Below are positions 25,713 to 35,516 of a DNA stretch of 64,000 nt, in pieces (the stretch's first letter is position 1; every line of letters starts with the position of its first letter). The notes beneath the pieces were generated by a model that saw nothing but the letters and a program-made list of their open reading frames with translations, had not been told where the DNA came from and ran no database searches. The position numbers and the translations under genes are program-made. This DNA comes from CAYZQH01 sp050300015. Lineage in GTDB: Bacteria > Pseudomonadota > Gammaproteobacteria > Pseudomonadales > Cellvibrionaceae. The stretch spans positions 310,001 through 374,000 of the forward strand of contig JBNKWZ010000027.1 of NCBI GenBank assembly GCA_050300015.1. Direction: 5' to 3'.

Positions 25713-28700
25713 CTACGGCACCACACCAACCGCATCCACCACTAGGGTGCCACTGAGCACCCGGATAGAAACAGTATGAGCGCCGGGCGTTAGATTACGC
25801 AGCGTATAGGTTTGGTAAAGTTCATTGGCCGCCATTGTACCTATAGAAGCATTGACGATTGAGCCATCCACAGTGACTTCTATGTTTGCCGAACCATTGT
25901 TCGGCCCTAGAATGTCCATACCTGTGCCCTCAAAGCTGTACGCCAATGTCGCCCCGGCCTGGCCGGTGGAGAGCGAGCGATGATAGTTGTACATGCTCTT
26001 ACCGTTGGCATGCGCCCAATTACCGCTGTAAACCAATTTGGGCTCAGGTATTGGTTGCAGGTCATGCATTTCGAGGTTGTCGAGAAACTCGCTGTAATAG
26101 CTGACTTTACCCGGCACTTTTTCAACAAGCAGGTTATCAAAGCGTGTCGGGTAATAGCCACTTAAGATATCCACTCGCCCAGACAGTCGGGGGTTGGTAT
26201 CGGTGTACTCTGCAACTTTCACATCGTCGATGTAAGCCGTCACCTTGTTGTCCACCACCTCTAACGCCAGGTTGTGCCAAGCCCCCAAACCCGTGGCAAA
26301 GCCGTTAACGCTGCTGGCAGCGTTGCCGCTCGCCACCGCGTTGGCGTCGACTTGAAACTCCCAGGCTCCGCTGTGATTGAGCTTAAGAATATAGGGCGTC
26401 CCCTGGGAGAAGTGCGAATTACTGCCGCCCTGCTGCCGGGCGCCTATGCCCGCGTAATTAGCAGACAACTGGCTATTGTTGGTTTCAAAGGAGACGTCAA
26501 CACTGGCCCGGTAATTCAGCCAGCGGAAATCGCCCACCGCCGCAATGGGACTACCACTGTGCCAAGTGGCGCCAAGCTCCATGGTGTCCTGATCTATAGG
26601 CTGACGCAGCACGTAATTACTGGTACCAGAGGGTAGAAACACTTCGAAAACACCGTTGCGCTCACTGAAATAACGCGGCATCGCCGATTGCGAACCGCCG
26701 CGGGACTCGACGTAATCTTGTGAGCCAATGATCTCTCCACCCGCGCCAAGCCGCGGAACCGTCTGAGAAACATAATCAAAATCATCTGCGTAGAGTATGT
26801 TGTCCGCAGTGTTTTGCTCGTTACCGGTAATATCGGTATCCAATACCGTGCGCTCGCCCTCAACAGGCAGAGGCTCGTGGAATTCGGCTTCGGTGCGATT
26901 GGGGAGTGTGGTGACGGTGACCACAGAATAGGGTTTAACAGCAAAACGGTATTGGCCACCACCATCAGCGGCTAGGTCACACTGATATTGCATGTAGTTG
27001 GCATTATAGGCCTCACCGGCATCCCTTGCGCGCGTCTCCCAGACCTCAAGGGCTGGCGCGGCCGCGTAAGCCATATTGCGAGCTGACAACGCATAGGTTT
27101 GGGTTTGTTCGCTGTCGTTAATAATCACCGTGGAGAAGTGTCGCTTATCAGGTGACGCCAAGGTGACATAATTCGGCCGGCCGTTGCGGCCATTAACCGG
27201 GTTAGTCCCTGAGGCCGTACTATCACTGGCGCTGGCGAGCATGCGCCAAATGCCTGCGGAATTGTCAGAATTCTCCCAGCCTGTGGTCGAAAACCAGCTG
27301 AAGTGCCGAAGAACCTGCAGGCCGCCGTCGTAGTGAATCCAGCCCGACCAGGGGTCCCTGGCGCTGACCAACTCTTTGAATGAATACAAGGCGCCTTCGT
27401 AAAACGATCCGATGGCCGGTTGGTAGATAAAATGGCTGCGACGAGATTTTACGAAACCTTTAATTATCGTGTTACCCATCTCCAGTGGACCATTTGCACC
27501 GCCGATTCCCGTACCCGAAACACTTGGATCACGAACATTGTTGTTGGGGCGGAACGACGTATTGCTAAAAGTCGCCTGCGCTTCACTGTTCCAAACTTCC
27601 ATGTCGAATTGTTCGGCAAGGCGTTTAAAATTACCCCCGGCATCATCGTCTGTGTAGTAGTGATAGGCTGCAACGGACACGGCGTCACGCAGTGATGCAT
27701 CACTGACCATAGCATCGCCAAACGATGGCGCGTGCGACTCATCGGAAATCACGGTTTTGATCTGGTTAAATAGAGCACGTTCCGTATTATCTCGAAAGCC
27801 ATTGGTATCCGACTTTATACGCGCGGCAAAACTTTTACTCCAGTTAAGATCAGGGGTTCGCTCGTTCTCGCCAGGGTTCACATAATCAACCATATAGCCG
27901 TATTCACGATAGGCCGCGAGTATGGTGTTTTTGTGCCAGATGTAGAGCTGGTCGTTGTTCTTCACCCATCCCGGCGCGTGCCACCGTAAAATACTGACTT
28001 TGACACTGGGGTTAATGGCCTTGGCATCGGCAGCCAATTGAAACCCCGGTGCACGGCGCACATTAGCGGGCTCATCTTGCCAGCGCATAGTCGCCGGATC
28101 AGGACCAGTGGAGTTGTTCCGATCATTCCCCATCTCAATTTTGACATGATTCATAATGGGTCGGCTGCCGCCAAACAAAATCTTGAGAAGCTCAACGTAT
28201 TGCTCAGGATACTGCGCCTTATAATCCATTAACAATGTACTGGTACTATTGGCGCTGAGGACACCAAAGCCCTTAAAGGTCAGTCCATTTCTATTGTTCG
28301 TGGCAATACTGTTGCCGTCAACGGTGATCATGGTTGGTGAGCCACCCGCACTGACTTCGCAGGCCACCGCATCGGGGATATTATTCGAGGTCAAGTCGAC
28401 TTCCCCGCCAATTTGGACCCAGTCTAGATCCATATAGTCAGTCGCCCCAACACTGATACGAATTTTTTGCAGGCCCGGAGTCAAATGGACGTCGCCAACA
28501 AGAACCGTTTTATACTGCCCCCAATTAGGAACATTGGGGATGGCCAGTTCATTGATTAAAGTTTTGTCACACTGCTCAATCGTCAGAGTCCGACCGGCGC
28601 CCGCGGCACCTGCACGAACATAGACGGGGTAATCGGCCTCGCTCCGCACATCAATGGTAAATTCCAAATACTCGCCGGAGGTCATCCAACCTACGGCATA

Positions 28701-29051
28701 TCCGTCAGCAGTCGCTTTAATATCCACTGCAGTGTCGAGCCGATACTCACCGCCCTCGTTCTGATCCGTTGAGTCAAAGACGCCTAGCGGGTCGAAGTTT
28801 TCGGCCTCTATTCTACCGGGCACCATCGCGGGAGATTGAAGATAGGCACTGCTGGCCGGGCTCGCACAAAGGGGCTGGCTATTACCGCTGGAAGAGCTGC
28901 TGCTTGAAGACGACGTAGTGCTGGATGACGAGCTGCTGCTAGAGGACGAGCTCGAAGAGCCTCCAGGATTCTCGCCACCGCATCCAACCAGTGCTCCACA
29001 GGCAAAAGATATTGCGATGATTGTCTTTATCATTAAATTATTAGTCTTCAT
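25713..29051 (-). CDS. GH59-like glycosidase lipoprotein with CBM6
   Basis: About 1112 residues from ATG 29051, chosen because it opens directly into a lipoprotein signal (lipobox LVGC); the frame extends 14 codons upstream. Order: Ser linker; CBM6 about 65-205 (PGRIEAENFD, AVGWMTSGEYLEF, QKIRISVGATDYMDLDWV); GH59-like catalytic part about 225-700 with FKGFGVLSANS, acid/base candidate E397 in GENE and nucleophile candidate E490 in EVWNSEAQATF; a laminin-G-like sandwich about 770-950; a C-terminal galactose-binding-like domain about 985-1112. GH59 contains galactocerebrosidase; here a beta-galactosidase or galactan-side-chain activity is likelier. It is divergent from a GH43 gene. Confidence 0.75.
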   Translation of the reverse strand: MKTNNLMIKTIIAISFACGALVGCGGENPGGSSSSSSSSSSSSSTTSSSSSSSSSGNSQPLCASPASSAYLQSPAMVPGRIEAENFDPLGVFDSTDQNEGGEYRLDTAVDIKATADGYAVGWMTSGEYLEFTIDVRSEADYPVYVRAGAAGAGRTLTIEQCDKTLINELAIPNVPNWGQYKTVLVGDVHLTPGLQKIRISVGATDYMDLDWVQIGGEVDLTSNNIPDAVACEVSAGGSPTMITVDGNSIATNNRNGLTFKGFGVLSANSTSTLLMDYKAQYPEQYVELLKILFGGSRPIMNHVKIEMGNDRNNSTGPDPATMRWQDEPANVRRAPGFQLAADAKAINPSVKVSILRWHAPGWVKNNDQLYIWHKNTILAAYREYGYMVDYVNPGENERTPDLNWSKSFAARIKSDTNGFRDNTERALFNQIKTVISDESHAPSFGDAMVSDASLRDAVSVAAYHYYTDDDAGGNFKRLAEQFDMEVWNSEAQATFSNTSFRPNNNVRDPSVSGTGIGGANGPLEMGNTIIKGFVKSRRSHFIYQPAIGSFYEGALYSFKELVSARDPWSGWIHYDGGLQVLRHFSWFSTTGWENSDNSAGIWRMLASASDSTASGTNPVNGRNGRPNYVTLASPDKRHFSTVIINDSEQTQTYALSARNMAYAAAPALEVWETRARDAGEAYNANYMQYQCDLAADGGGQYRFAVKPYSVVTVTTLPNRTEAEFHEPLPVEGERTVLDTDITGNEQNTADNILYADDFDYVSQTVPRLGAGGEIIGSQDYVESRGGSQSAMPRYFSERNGVFEVFLPSGTSNYVLRQPIDQDTMELGATWHSGSPIAAVGDFRWLNYRASVDVSFETNNSQLSANYAGIGARQQGGSNSHFSQGTPYILKLNHSGAWEFQVDANAVASGNAASSVNGFATGLGAWHNLALEVVDNKVTAYIDDVKVAEYTDTNPRLSGRVDILSGYYPTRFDNLLVEKVPGKVSYYSEFLDNLEMHDLQPIPEPKLVYSGNWAHANGKSMYNYHRSLSTGQAGATLAYSFEGTGMDILGPNNGSANIEVTVDGSIVNASIGTMAANELYQTYTLRNLTPGAHTVSIRVLSGTLVVDAVGVVP

Positions 29052-29520
29052 AGAATTCGCTTCTTCTAAGCCCAGCGATATAGCAATGCGCACCGAAAAT
29101 TACGACACACCCCAATCGCTTAAGCCTGTTATTTTTGATCAGCTGACGTTCTAGCCAGCAGGCGTCCAGCCTAAACCGTAGACTTTTACAAGGTGTAATA
29201 AGCCAATGATAATCAAAACCGCTCAAAAAAGTTGGATGCAGTGCCCAATTTCACAACAATAACCGTTAACATTCGTTGCAGCACCATCGTCGCTCTCATG
29301 GCACTTGAGCAAGACAATTCACGCAAGAGCAGAGCCGTCCAACGTTCAAACCAATGAAACCAATAGAGGTGTCTTTCTTCAAAAATGCTGTGTCGCGTCA
29401 GTGCAGGCCTGCATAAAACTCGATCAGCGAGGAGCTTTCCACGTCTTGCTCACACCGGCTTCAGCGACCGCCGCTTGAGGAAGGCAGCGTTTATAACGCC
29501 ATACATTAAAAGGGGACTGA
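29052..29520. other. Divergent promoter region between GH59-like and GH43 genes
   Basis: About 470 bases without a gene. It should hold both promoters. A near-palindromic AACCGTTAAC lies at 29261-29270; related AACCGTTA sites occur upstream of the GH3 and GH31 genes. Confidence 0.4.
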
Positions 29521-30654
29521 ATGTTTATTTTAAAAAGAACCATTCTCATCATATTTGTCTGCGCATCACTGCCGTCGCTATTCGCTTGCAGCAATGTAAA
29601 AAGTGACGCTACCGAAACTGCAACGGTAAATTCACAGCGCCTTCCCACGGAATTTGATAACCCCATCATCAAATACGACTCAGAAGACCCAACCCATAAA
29701 GTCGGTAAGATTATTTATACTGCGGACCCTGCAGTGATGGTTATGGATGACACGGTCTACATTTATTCAACCCACGACGAACAAATTTTGGGTGCCAATG
29801 ATTACCGCATGTACGATTATCGGTTGTGGACAAGTACCGACCTAATGCATTGGCAAAACAAGGGCGCCGTTCTTCGCTATTCGGATTTCCCCTGGGCACG
29901 AGGCGACGAGAAAACCGGTAATGCCTATGCGCATCACGTCATCCACCGAAAGAATGAATCGGGAAAATCAAAATTCTATTTTTACGCGACGGTTGAAGGT
30001 GGTCAGACCAATAATATGTTCGGTTTTGCCATTGGCGTAGCGGTATCAAACAGTCCTGAAGGGCCATTCAAGGACCCGCGCGGTATGCCAATGATCAAAT
30101 TAGAAGAAACAGCACCCTATAAAGATCACAGCTGGCGAAACATTGACCCGGCTGTATTTATCGACGACGACCGTCGCGCTTACCTTTACTGGGGGAACAA
30201 ACAATTATGGTGGGTTGAACTGGAAAGTGATTTGATACATCTAAAAAATGAAAAATACAGCGTGGACGCGAACGGCAAAATGCAAAATCGCGATATCAGC
30301 CATGTGCAGATAAACCCCGTTAATACTCTGCCAAATTTTGAGGAAGCACCTTATATTTCTAAACACAACGGAATTTATTATTTAGTGTATGCAGCAGGGT
30401 TTCCAGAGAGCATAGCCTACGCGACCAGCGATTCCGCTACCGGACCTTGGGAATATCAAGGCGTGATTATGGAGCCCTTACCAGGTACAACCACCATTCA
30501 CCCGGCAATGTTTGATTTTAAAGACGGGACCTTCCTTACCTACCACAATGCCGATCTCCCCGGTGGGGGGAGCTATAGAAGATCCGTTGCAATTGATCGA
30601 GTCTATTTTAACGAAGATGGCACTATTAAACCGATGATTAGAACATCAAAGTAG
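29521..30654 (+). CDS. GH43 glycosidase lipoprotein (arabinofuranosidase/xylosidase type)
   Basis: A 377-residue single-domain five-bladed propeller hydrolase. Signal with lipobox LFAC23. The catalytic set of GH43 is seen: general base D69 in YTADPAVMV, pKa-modulating D209 in NIDPAVFIDDD and proton donor E275 in FEEAPYI. GH43 enzymes of this shape remove alpha-L-arabinofuranosyl or beta-xylosyl units from hemicellulose; the subfamily cannot be fixed by eye. It is divergent from the GH59-like gene and is followed by an esterase-like gene 171 bases on. Confidence 0.85.
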   Translation: MFILKRTILIIFVCASLPSLFACSNVKSDATETATVNSQRLPTEFDNPIIKYDSEDPTHKVGKIIYTADPAVMVMDDTVYIYSTHDEQILGANDYRMYDYRLWTSTDLMHWQNKGAVLRYSDFPWARGDEKTGNAYAHHVIHRKNESGKSKFYFYATVEGGQTNNMFGFAIGVAVSNSPEGPFKDPRGMPMIKLEETAPYKDHSWRNIDPAVFIDDDRRAYLYWGNKQLWWVELESDLIHLKNEKYSVDANGKMQNRDISHVQINPVNTLPNFEEAPYISKHNGIYYLVYAAGFPESIAYATSDSATGPWEYQGVIMEPLPGTTTIHPAMFDFKDGTFLTYHNADLPGGGSYRRSVAIDRVYFNEDGTIKPMIRTSK

Positions 30655-30700
30655 TCGTACCAATACCCCGCTCTAAAAGCTTGTGCTCTTGAGGCTACTA

Positions 30701-30736
30701 TACGCAGTGATACGCAGTGATACGCAGTGATACGCA
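30701..30736 (+). repeat. 10-bp tandem repeat TACGCAGTGA, 3.6 copies
   Basis: Three perfect copies of TACGCAGTGA in a row and a fourth partial copy (TACGCA), about 50 bases past the GH43 stop and 90 bases before the esterase start. The period equals about one helical turn. Confidence 0.85.
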
Positions 30737-30825
30737 AAGTTGGGCAGGCCCCAGCTCATTTAAAAAACCCTTCAACAGCAGGCAATGTTAGCGCATCTGC
30801 AATAAATAATAGAGGCAATAGAAAA

Positions 30826-31875
30826 ATGACAAACCCTATATGTCCGCGACTCAAACTTCCTTCCAGTGTTTGCGAATCACCGCTGAATACATTGACCTTT
30901 CTTGCAAAACAAATGGGTGCTCAGCGGGATTCGAGCCTCCAGCCCAAACAGCTGAGCACCTTTCAAGTAATCGTTTTCGCTGTGATATGTGTATTGATGC
31001 CCCCAGCACATTCGCAGCCTGACCATTTAATGACGCCAATCGCCACCCCCAACCAACCGACAGCAATAAAACTCGGCACTCCGGAACTGCCTGGCGCAAC
31101 AGCAGAGGAGGTTTGGCATACTCAATATGGCAGCCGGTTTGCCCGTAACGTTACTGTCGCTACACTCACGCCATTTTTCCCCGACCCTGCCAAAGCCAGT
31201 GGCACCGCGATTATCGTTGCGCCAGGCGGAGGGTTTCGTACGCTCTCCATGGAGAACGAAGGCTGGAACGTTGCCCACGCTCTAGCCGAACAGGGCATCG
31301 CAGCATTCGTACTCAAGTATCGCCTTAACCAAACACCGGAGGATATGGCCGAGTTCAAACGCTCAATGGAAAAGATGTTTTCAGACACGAGCCGCCGCCC
31401 CCCAGGTCTACAACCTAAAAAAATGAAATCGCAATTGGCTGTGCAACTTGAGGACTCCCAAGCCGCTTTCGACCTGATTCGAAGCCATGCCGCCGAATGG
31501 AAAATCGATCCAGACCGCATTGGCATGATAGGTTTCTCTGCTGGTGGAATGCTGACGCTCGCAACCGCAGTCGTCGGTGAAACCGCCAACCCAGCCTTTA
31601 TCGGAGACATCTACGGCCCATTGCATTCTGTTACCGTCCCGGCGAACGCCCCGCCTTTATTCGTCGCACTCGCCGCCGATGACCCTTTGTTCCCAGAGAC
31701 CGATTTTGGATTGATCAAGAGTTGGCGTACGGCCAATAAACCTGTCGAGTTTCACTACTATGAACAAGGTGGTCATGGGTTCGGGATGTACCCAAAAGAA
31801 ACAACCAGTACAGGGTGGTTTAACACCTTTATTGACTGGCTCACTATGCACGGAATGCTCAAACACAAAGCATAG
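30826..31875 (+). CDS. Secreted alpha/beta hydrolase, carbohydrate-esterase-like (paralog 1)
   Basis: About 349 residues from ATG 30826 (AGAGG upstream); the frame is open to 30727, where the extra residues look non-coding. The N-terminal 60 residues are unusual before a hydrophobic stretch VIVFAVICVLMPPAHSQ that may be a late signal. The hydrolase has the oxyanion block IIVAPGGGF, the nucleophile S238 in GFSAGG, an acid in DDPLFPETD and the final H in GGHGFGM. It is closely related to 40156-41100 and to BD-FAE-like acetyl or feruloyl esterases found in xylan clusters. A terminator follows. Confidence 0.78.
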   Translation: MTNPICPRLKLPSSVCESPLNTLTFLAKQMGAQRDSSLQPKQLSTFQVIVFAVICVLMPPAHSQPDHLMTPIATPNQPTAIKLGTPELPGATAEEVWHTQYGSRFARNVTVATLTPFFPDPAKASGTAIIVAPGGGFRTLSMENEGWNVAHALAEQGIAAFVLKYRLNQTPEDMAEFKRSMEKMFSDTSRRPPGLQPKKMKSQLAVQLEDSQAAFDLIRSHAAEWKIDPDRIGMIGFSAGGMLTLATAVVGETANPAFIGDIYGPLHSVTVPANAPPLFVALAADDPLFPETDFGLIKSWRTANKPVEFHYYEQGGHGFGMYPKETTSTGWFNTFIDWLTMHGMLKHKA

Positions 31876-32722
31876 ATACACCCAACTATTAACCCGGCGA
31901 CCACGTAGGTCGCCCTTACCTTTTTGATCATCGTCCCTGGAGCACCGGCTCAGTAGCAGGCATAAAATTGACCTGTGGCACAACGAACAAAAAGCAGTAA
32001 GTTAAATACTGCTTGGCCTTTAGGCGCCAACGTTTTGAGGTAAATTTTGAGTATCTTTGATGCCTCGAAGGACGAAATGCAGGATGGTATTTTGTACTTT
32101 CAATGACCGGAGGAGGCAAACTTGCCTCAACGCACCTTTGGACTTTTCCATCCCACCGACCCTATGACCCAACTGGAAGCAATGGGACGCCAACCGATAT
32201 TGATTGGCTTGAGCGTGTCTTTCAACACGGATTTAGCACAGCCACTGAGATACTATTCTGTGTGTTTCGGTGCCACTCAGGCCCGCCCCACGGGTTTGTG
32301 TCTAATTTGCGAACAAATCCTCGCTTTAGCAGATGATCCGCGACTTAAGTCACACCAATCCAGACCTAGCTGAGATAGACTCAACTCAGCATAATGATAC
32401 CGCTATCATGGCGACCACCAAGCGGTTTAATGTCAACCTACCAAAAGGTTTCATTACGAGAGACAAACCCATTGCAACAGCAGACAGAAATAAGCGACGC
32501 TTGTCTCTCGTTTTAGCCTATACCGATTGCACAAGGGTGGTATCGAAGGCCGGACCTTAGGCTCGTACGTAGAACAACGCCAACACACCATGGCGTTTAG
32601 TGCGCGCTCTAATGGCAGTACAACAATCGTCATTTCCAGCTAGCCCTTGGGCCGGCAGGAAACGACTCGACCGAAAGTGTATCGGTCCATTAGGTTAAAA
32701 CATAAACATCGGAGACCATACA
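31876..32722. other. Long intergenic region before the GH11 xylanase
   Basis: About 850 bases. After the terminator at 31896 several 60-85-codon frames exist on both strands, none supported by ribosome site or recognisable protein. The xylanase promoter must be in the right-hand part. Confidence 0.4.
31896..31926 (+). terminator. Rho-independent terminator after the esterase
   Basis: GGCGACC (31896-31902), loop ACGTA, GGTCGCC (31908-31914), followed by TTACCTTTTT. It begins 20 bases after the stop. Confidence 0.8.
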
Positions 32723-34315
32723 GTGAATCTAATCAATAAACTAACGGTTAAAAGCACGCTTGCAGCTGCCGCGTGCATGGCTGCGATGAGCTTTTCCTCT
32801 GCGAACGCTCAGGATTGTAACGGCGCGCTTAACAATCGTACCAACTATGTCGGTACGCACAACGGTTTTTATTACTCCTTCTGGAGGCAAACCAGCGACA
32901 GCAGCGTACAAATTGGCTGCAGTGATGAGCCTGGGTATTACAGTACAAACTGGAGCCGCGTATTTAACTGGGTTGGCGGAATGGGCTGGAACCCAGGTGG
33001 GGCGCGAATCGTGAATTACCGCGGCACATTCCACAGAAGCGGCAACCGTAACACTAATTCTTACCTGGCACTTTACGGGTGGACTCGACCGCCAACAGAA
33101 GTAGAGTATTACGTAGTCGAGAGTTACGGTAGCTACAACCCCGCAAACTGCGGCGGTGCTTCTGGCGGCGGTGTTCCTGTCGTTGCCGGTGCTGGGGATG
33201 GTTTCAAAGGACAGGTCACGATCGGCGGAGTGCTCTACAACTTGACGCAGTGCACACGAACGAATCAACCTTCTATTTCTGGAAACTCCACATTCAAGCA
33301 GTTCTTCAGTGTACGCGATACACCCCTGCCCTGGGGTGAAGTCCAAGGCTCCGTCGACGTGGGTGCGCACTTTCAGGCCTGGGCCAATGCCGGCATGCAG
33401 CTCGGCAGTGATCATGCCTACATGGTGCTCGCCACAGAAGGTTACGGTGGAAATGGTCGAAATTCATCTGGTGACTCCGAGCTTTGGATAACTGAGGGCC
33501 CTGCAGGACCACAGTGTGGTGAGCAAGGTGGTGTTCCAGTGTGCTGTTCCATCAACGCTGACCCAAATCGTGACGGCATGGGTGAAGAGAACGGCGAAAT
33601 GTGTGTGGTCACCCAGGATACCCAGGGCTGGCACCCAGCTAACCCGAGCGGTGTGGTGGCTGCCATTAACGTTGGCGGCACTGGTGATGCCATCCAAGTC
33701 GGTGATACCTGGTATGAACCCAGCAGCTTTGTCGAAGGCGGCACTGCAAATTCATCCACGCAATCCATTCAGGGTTCTAACAGCGCCATTCACCAGTCTG
33801 AAATGTACGGCAACCTCACCATCGACATTCCGATGAGCAACCAAACGGTAACGGTCGACCTTGGCTTTGTGGAAATGTACAGCGCGAACAACAGTGCAGG
33901 CTCCCGAGTGTTCAACGTTGTGATCGAAGGTCAATCCGTTCTCACAAACTTCGACATCTTCTCAGAAGTGGGGCAGTACGCCCTGGTTGAACCAGGCCCG
34001 TTCGAAGCGACGGTTAATGATGGCAGCCTGACCATCGAACTGGAAGCCATTGTCGAGAACCCTACCTTGAGCTCAATTTTGGTAACTGAAGGCGGCCTGC
34101 CAAGCTCTAGCTCTTCTTCAAGCAGCTCATCCAGTTCGTCTAGTAGCTCTAGCGCTTCTAGCAGTTCTTCAAGCTCATCTAGTAGCTCATCTTCAAGCTC
34201 GAGCAGCACCTCTTCCGGTGGTGGAGAGCCTTCAACCAATGCTGGTGGTGTGGGGCATGGATGGTTAATGCTCATGCTTGCAGGTGGTTTTGCACTACGT
34301 CGACGGCGTGCCTGA
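32723..34315 (+). CDS. GH11 endo-1,4-beta-xylanase with malectin-like domain and GlyGly-CTERM-type tail
   Basis: A 530-residue secreted xylanase. GTG start with GGAG eight bases upstream. Signal to about residue 30 (FSSANAQ). GH11 jelly roll about 32-258 with nucleophile E128 in VEYYVVESYGSYNP and acid/base E239 in MVLATEGYG. Then a Cys-containing link (CCSINADPNRDG), a malectin-like domain about 315-455 (INVGGTGDAIQVGD, SEMYGNLTI, GFVEMYSANN), a long Ser linker about 460-497, and a C-terminal hydrophobic helix GWLMLMLAGGFALRRRRA. The tail matches the GlyGly-CTERM sorting pattern processed by rhombosortase and exported by type II secretion. It cleaves internal xylan bonds. A strong terminator follows. 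Confidence 0.92.
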   Translation: MNLINKLTVKSTLAAAACMAAMSFSSANAQDCNGALNNRTNYVGTHNGFYYSFWRQTSDSSVQIGCSDEPGYYSTNWSRVFNWVGGMGWNPGGARIVNYRGTFHRSGNRNTNSYLALYGWTRPPTEVEYYVVESYGSYNPANCGGASGGGVPVVAGAGDGFKGQVTIGGVLYNLTQCTRTNQPSISGNSTFKQFFSVRDTPLPWGEVQGSVDVGAHFQAWANAGMQLGSDHAYMVLATEGYGGNGRNSSGDSELWITEGPAGPQCGEQGGVPVCCSINADPNRDGMGEENGEMCVVTQDTQGWHPANPSGVVAAINVGGTGDAIQVGDTWYEPSSFVEGGTANSSTQSIQGSNSAIHQSEMYGNLTIDIPMSNQTVTVDLGFVEMYSANNSAGSRVFNVVIEGQSVLTNFDIFSEVGQYALVEPGPFEATVNDGSLTIELEAIVENPTLSSILVTEGGLPSSSSSSSSSSSSSSSSSASSSSSSSSSSSSSSSSSTSSGGGEPSTNAGGVGHGWLMLMLAGGFALRRRRA

Positions 34316-34676
34316 AGCGCTGTAAGTGATAGAACCCAAAACGGCCCCAAACAGGGCCGTTTTTTTGTGCCGGCTTTAATGAAAACAGCTGTTTGATCCC
34401 AGTGATGAACGGCGGTGACTTTTGGTAGTTGGCCCTGAGGTGGTGGACTCAAAGGTGGCAGACCCTATGGTGATGCTCCCTGTGGGTGACCACTTGCTGT
34501 CACCTACCGCCCAATAACCCACTGGCGTCAGTTCGAAAGAATTGAATTGTGGTGGAAAGCCAAGCGCCCTACGACGGATGTTTAACAGGGGCTGTTTTCT
34601 CTTGGTTTGCGCAGTTTCAACCCTACTGCAATGCAAACAGTCTTTACTGAAACAGACTGCGATTGTATTCGCCTTA
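34316..34676. other. Intergenic region between convergent genes
   Basis: Contains the xylanase terminator at its left end. The rest shows no supported gene. Confidence 0.4.
34338..34366 (+). terminator. Rho-independent terminator of the xylanase gene
   Basis: AAAACGGCCC, short loop, then GGGCCGTTTTTTT, 23 bases past the stop. Confidence 0.93.
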
Positions 34677-35054
34677 CTACTTTACTTTGTCTTTTTTGCA
34701 GGTTGTTTCCTTGGCTTCAAGTATATCGCCAGCTTGCACGGCGCCGTCAGGCGCATCTCTCAAATAAAACTCCACTTTTTGGCCGGCGCCCGCCTCATAG
34801 CCCTCCGCTTGATCCACCGAAATCATGCTGGCATAGTCTTCGTAAACAACTTTCCCGTTTCGTTTAACCACAAAAACATCATGAGCGGCAATGCAACCCT
34901 GCTCGACCGTGCCACTTGCGCCGAGGCCTTTTAGCACAAAACCTCGAAACGATTGCACATTATCAACTGTCATTTGGAACGGCGCTGAGCCTCGATTGCA
35001 GGCGCTGATCGCCAGGATTGCCAGGAGGGCTGAAGCGCCTCGAATTAACGTCAT
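34677..35054 (-). CDS. Small lipoprotein resembling EF-Tu domain II
   Basis: A 125-residue lipoprotein. ATG 35054 has GGAG seven bases upstream and leads into a signal with lipobox ISAC. The mature part runs MTVDNVQSFRGFVLKG, GASGTVEQGCIAAHDVFVV, YEAGAGQKVEFYLRD and AVQAGDIL. This order (GxVExGxIxxxDxVxV, then EAGxGxxVxxxLRxxxxxxVxxGDIL) is that of the translation-factor beta-barrel domain 2. A periplasmic protein with this fold and no GTPase domain is unusual. Two extra Cys residues may form a disulfide. Function unknown. Confidence 0.72.
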   Translation of the reverse strand: MTLIRGASALLAILAISACNRGSAPFQMTVDNVQSFRGFVLKGLGASGTVEQGCIAAHDVFVVKRNGKVVYEDYASMISVDQAEGYEAGAGQKVEFYLRDAPDGAVQAGDILEAKETTCKKDKVK

Positions 35055-35516
35055 TGTAAACTCCGTAGGTTGCGCGCGCAGCACTTGTGTTTCTATTCTA
35101 GTGAGCGATCGCAGCCTTCGCCGCTACACTCAACCCACTGGCTGCAGTTGCCCAATATTGACGCTAGTATTCTACTGAATTGTAACTTCCCATCAATACT
35201 CTTGAGGCACACCGTCAACGTTTCGGTTAAAGCCGATTTGCACATCCGGTAGTTTAAAGGGCCAAGGAAGGGCGGCAGGTTTTGGGAATCGAGAAATGGA
35301 TTACAGCCCACTTCCCAGCTCGAAGTGATTGAGCATGCCATTGATGGGGTGGTCATCATGAGGTGCGCAATGGCGTGCATTTGCGATCAGCCAAACAGTT
35401 TTATCAAGGTTATGAATTTGATAAAACACAACAGCCTCGCCGTGTTCAATTAGCGGCCCAAAGCTAGACCGCCACCCTTGAGAAAACATTAGCGCCACAC
35501 CTTATTGACCTTTGGC
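35055..35516. other. Intergenic region without a supported gene
   Basis: About 460 bases between the small lipoprotein and the serpin stop, both minus strand. Two minus-strand frames (35093-35380 and 35301-35498) overlap each other and lack ribosome sites or family resemblance. Confidence 0.4.

Noticed and set aside
30701..30736. Tandem repeat as a CRISPR-like array
   Set aside because: The units are 10 bases and contiguous, without spacers; no cas genes are in the window.
35301..35498. Minus-strand 65-codon frame
   Set aside because: Looks partly protein-like but has no ribosome site, overlaps another frame and has no recognisable motif.
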